Of a stretch of DNA of 8,538 nt, positions 8,101-8,538 are shown piece by piece. The translations under genes were made by a program, and so were the position numbers. The notes beneath the pieces are model-generated. The model made no database searches, was not told the origin of the DNA, and saw only the letters and a list, made by a program, of their open reading frames with translations. Source of the stretch: Bacteroidota bacterium (GTDB taxonomy: Bacteria > Zhuqueibacterota > JdFR-76 > DREG01); assembly GCA_030624545.1 (NCBI GenBank), contig JAUXJX010000057.1:1-8538 (forward strand). Reading direction: 5' to 3'. Position 1 is the stretch's first letter, and every line of letters begins with the position of its first letter.

Positions 8101-8306
8101 AAATGATCGGAATCCCTTATGCCCCCATGGGCAGGACGATTATCGGAGGGCTGCTGACTTCAACTATGTTGTCGTTGATTGCGGTGCCCTGGGCCTACAC
8201 GCTCTTTGATGACATGGGCACTTATTTCAAGAAGATCGCAGCACTGTATCTGTTCAAATCGAAGGGTAAAGCGGTGGCGCCGCCGGCAACTGTGGATGTG
8301 GAATGA
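5139..8306 (+). CDS. RND family efflux permease 2
   Basis: Second proton-driven RND inner-membrane permease, 1055 residues, a normal length for the AcrB/HAE1 type. Helices by eye: TM1 about 15-36 (after RFAINRP), TM2 339-357, TM3 361-383, TM4 390-412, TM5 433-455, TM6 467-490, TM7 525-543, TM8 868-886, TM9 890-911, TM10 918-943, TM11 967-985, TM12 998-1022. Porter/docking loops lie at about 37-338 and 544-867. The TM4 motif VDNSIVVLENI carries D405; TM10 has VVNNSIVLID with N934 in place of AcrB K940; R966 before Pro in TM11 matches R971. The TM6-TM7 link is short (about 37 residues). Local oddities are five serines in a row (90-94, all AGC codons), an acidic WDEDDDP (138-144), and a RHGGGGTDD loop (666-674). 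The stop is TGA at 8304-8306. Being on the same strand after permease 1 with a single adaptor upstream, it may form a mixed trimer as MdtB/MdtC do, or act separately with the shared adaptor; the sequence does not decide. Substrate is unknown. Confidence 0.96.
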   Translation: MTRLRDSFLPRFAINRPITVLMSLLALLVVGYIAFTQIAVELLPAGFTPPFLGVWTPYPNSNPQEVEEQIAKRIEEQVRTISGARRVNTSSSSSGCWTFIEFAQETDMDLAYAQLRDRMDRVRPELPDDIERIYLRKWDEDDDPILWVAMAELEPHADPYLLVEQQLQKPLERVDGVAKVEIWGADEKSILIHINQDKVKSYNVNLYETIQQLRNDNFSISSGYVTEGGRKIFVRSLGKFKSLEELRNLPIRGANLRLKDVAEVKYDVPEIRWSQKINGKKGISIGIFKESSANTVELGEKLTKMFNEDFKNNPKLAGLDMEILFNQGEFIQESIDNLLNTGFWGGLFAFSILFFFLRRVRMTIIVTVAIPLTVLVTLTIMYFAGWTLNLITMMGLMISVGMVVDNSIVVLENIYRKRAEGVTKKQSALWGTSEVALAITLATLTTVVVFLPLMLMNDDIGFRFYMIRIGAPIVASLVASLFVAMVFIPLAATRIASKREVKEARIITKANGVYQRMLGWSLTHRTEMFVILMLVMVSMQFAASNTKSTDSSEGNINDISLIFEMPDNYTMEDAARLFSIVEDTVNAKAKLYGVRTIDSRHSYNWGFMRVFLYPPPRRDWYEVVYDNIRKQFGILPGGVMERADVLEDIKKRMPTFPGVEFRTSWRHGGGGTDDASLSIVLYGDDTSTLGNLAKEVERRLRTLDEIISIETDRERGSNEIHLHIKREQAKKYGISPDVISGTVQYALRGIPLPKYHTEEKEVDVHIQLREEDRQNLSQLKNMTFFSQTGKEIPLDAIAEFTVQKGFGEIQRRNGKTYLRVKANSTQDDMKALFGKVDKVMAGFEMPYGYSWSKGDRFNRMEQGNSSQQFALILAGTFVFLLMGVLFESFVLPLSVIISIPFAFVGAFWLLYISGTTMDIMSQIGFVILVGIVVNNSIVLIDLVNRLRNEGMNRYDAIIEAGKHRFRPILMTAFTTIGGLLPMAVGNTQMIGIPYAPMGRTIIGGLLTSTMLSLIAVPWAYTLFDDMGTYFKKIAALYLFKSKGKAVAPPATVDVE

Positions 8307-8319
8307 TCAAAAAAGAGAA

Positions 8320-8405
8320 TTAGCCACAGAACCACACGGAAACACACTGAAATATAATGATATGTATTTCAAATGCTGTGTGCTTCTGCGTGATTCTGTG
8401 GCTAA
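8320..8405. repeat. Palindromic repeat with TTAGCC/GGCTAA ends, downstream of permease 2
   Basis: The left arm (8320-8347) starts TTAGCCACAGAA and continues with the decamers CCACACGGAA (8332-8341) and ACACACTGAA (8342-8351). The right arm (8378-8405) is its reverse complement at 24 of 28 positions and ends TGTGGCTAA. The arms are separated by 30 AT-rich nucleotides. It starts 13 bp after the permease 2 stop. It could form a strong 3' hairpin on the mRNA, but no T-run follows it, so it is not called as a terminator. The rest of the gap (8406-8466) shows no gene or motif that I recognise. Confidence 0.8.
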
Positions 8406-8466
8406 GAATTACGCCGGCGCTCCCTCAATACCAACATCCCCCTATGCCGCTTCCGCCAAAAGGTTC

Positions 8467-8538
8467 TTAACAACGAATTTTCACGGAATTACACGGATGA
8501 TCACGCACTTCTGTGTTTCCGTGTGGTTCTGTGGCTAA
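8467..8538. repeat. Second decamer-unit palindromic repeat, reaching the window end
   Basis: The left part is 10-bp units in strict phase: CAACGAATTT (8471-8480), TCACGGAATT (8481-8490), ACACGGATGA (8491-8500) and TCACGCACTT (8501-8510). The right part (8512-8538) is an exact reverse complement of 8320-8346, the left arm of the preceding repeat, and ends GGCTAA on the last base of the window. Within this element ACACGGA (8491-8497) can pair with TCCGTGT (8518-8524). It may continue past the window. Confidence 0.75.

Noticed and set aside
1..8306. Naming the genes mdtA, mdtB and mdtC
   Set aside because: Only the gene order matches; permease 1 is far longer than MdtB or MdtC, and orthology cannot be shown from this window.
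8307..8347. Intrinsic terminator after permease 2
   Set aside because: A strong inverted repeat exists just downstream, but no T-tract follows its right arm, so only a hairpin and not a terminator can be supported.
8179..8538. Plus-strand frame of 119 codons running from inside permease 2 to the window end
   Set aside because: It starts out of frame inside permease 2 and then reads through the palindromic repeats; no family features or ribosome binding site.
8320..8538. CRISPR array
   Set aside because: The repeats are palindromic units with a 10-bp period, not equal direct repeats separated by unique spacers of constant length.

Overview
The window holds the distal part of one plus-strand operon for a tripartite RND (resistance-nodulation-division) efflux system of a Gram-negative (diderm) bacterium. 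In order it has the C-terminal 337 residues of a periplasmic adaptor (HlyD/AcrA type, cut by the window start), a 1279-residue RND permease, and a 1055-residue RND permease. No RNA gene, IS transposase, CRISPR array or phage gene is visible. Base composition is near balanced. Taxonomy cannot be fixed from three transporter genes. The dispersed palindromic repeats resemble, from memory, those common in Desulfobacterota/Deltaproteobacteria and candidate phyla such as KSB1, which is only an impression.

Layout: 1-1014 adaptor; 1015-1154 gap with a 100-bp two-hairpin palindromic element ending just before the next ribosome binding site; 1155-4994 permease 1; 4995-5138 gap with a different palindrome built of 10-bp units, again ending just before the next ribosome binding site; 5139-8306 permease 2; 8307-8538 non-coding, with two more palindromic 10-bp-unit repeats running to the window edge. 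The outer-membrane factor (TolC type) expected in such a system is absent and may lie upstream.

How the parts work together: the two permeases sit in the inner membrane and use the proton gradient to capture substrates, and the adaptor links them to an outer-membrane channel. One adaptor with two different permeases recalls MdtABC, where two permeases form a mixed trimer, but the sequence does not prove a mixed complex here. Substrate cannot be read from the sequence.

The main oddity is permease 1. It has about 210 extra residues between transmembrane helices 6 and 7, made of two long hydrophobic blocks around a basic linker, plus a charged low-complexity insert in its first periplasmic loop. 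Permease 2 has neither. The second point of interest is the family of helical-turn-phased decamer palindromes, including a perfect 27-bp inverted repeat that could bound a 219-bp miniature element.
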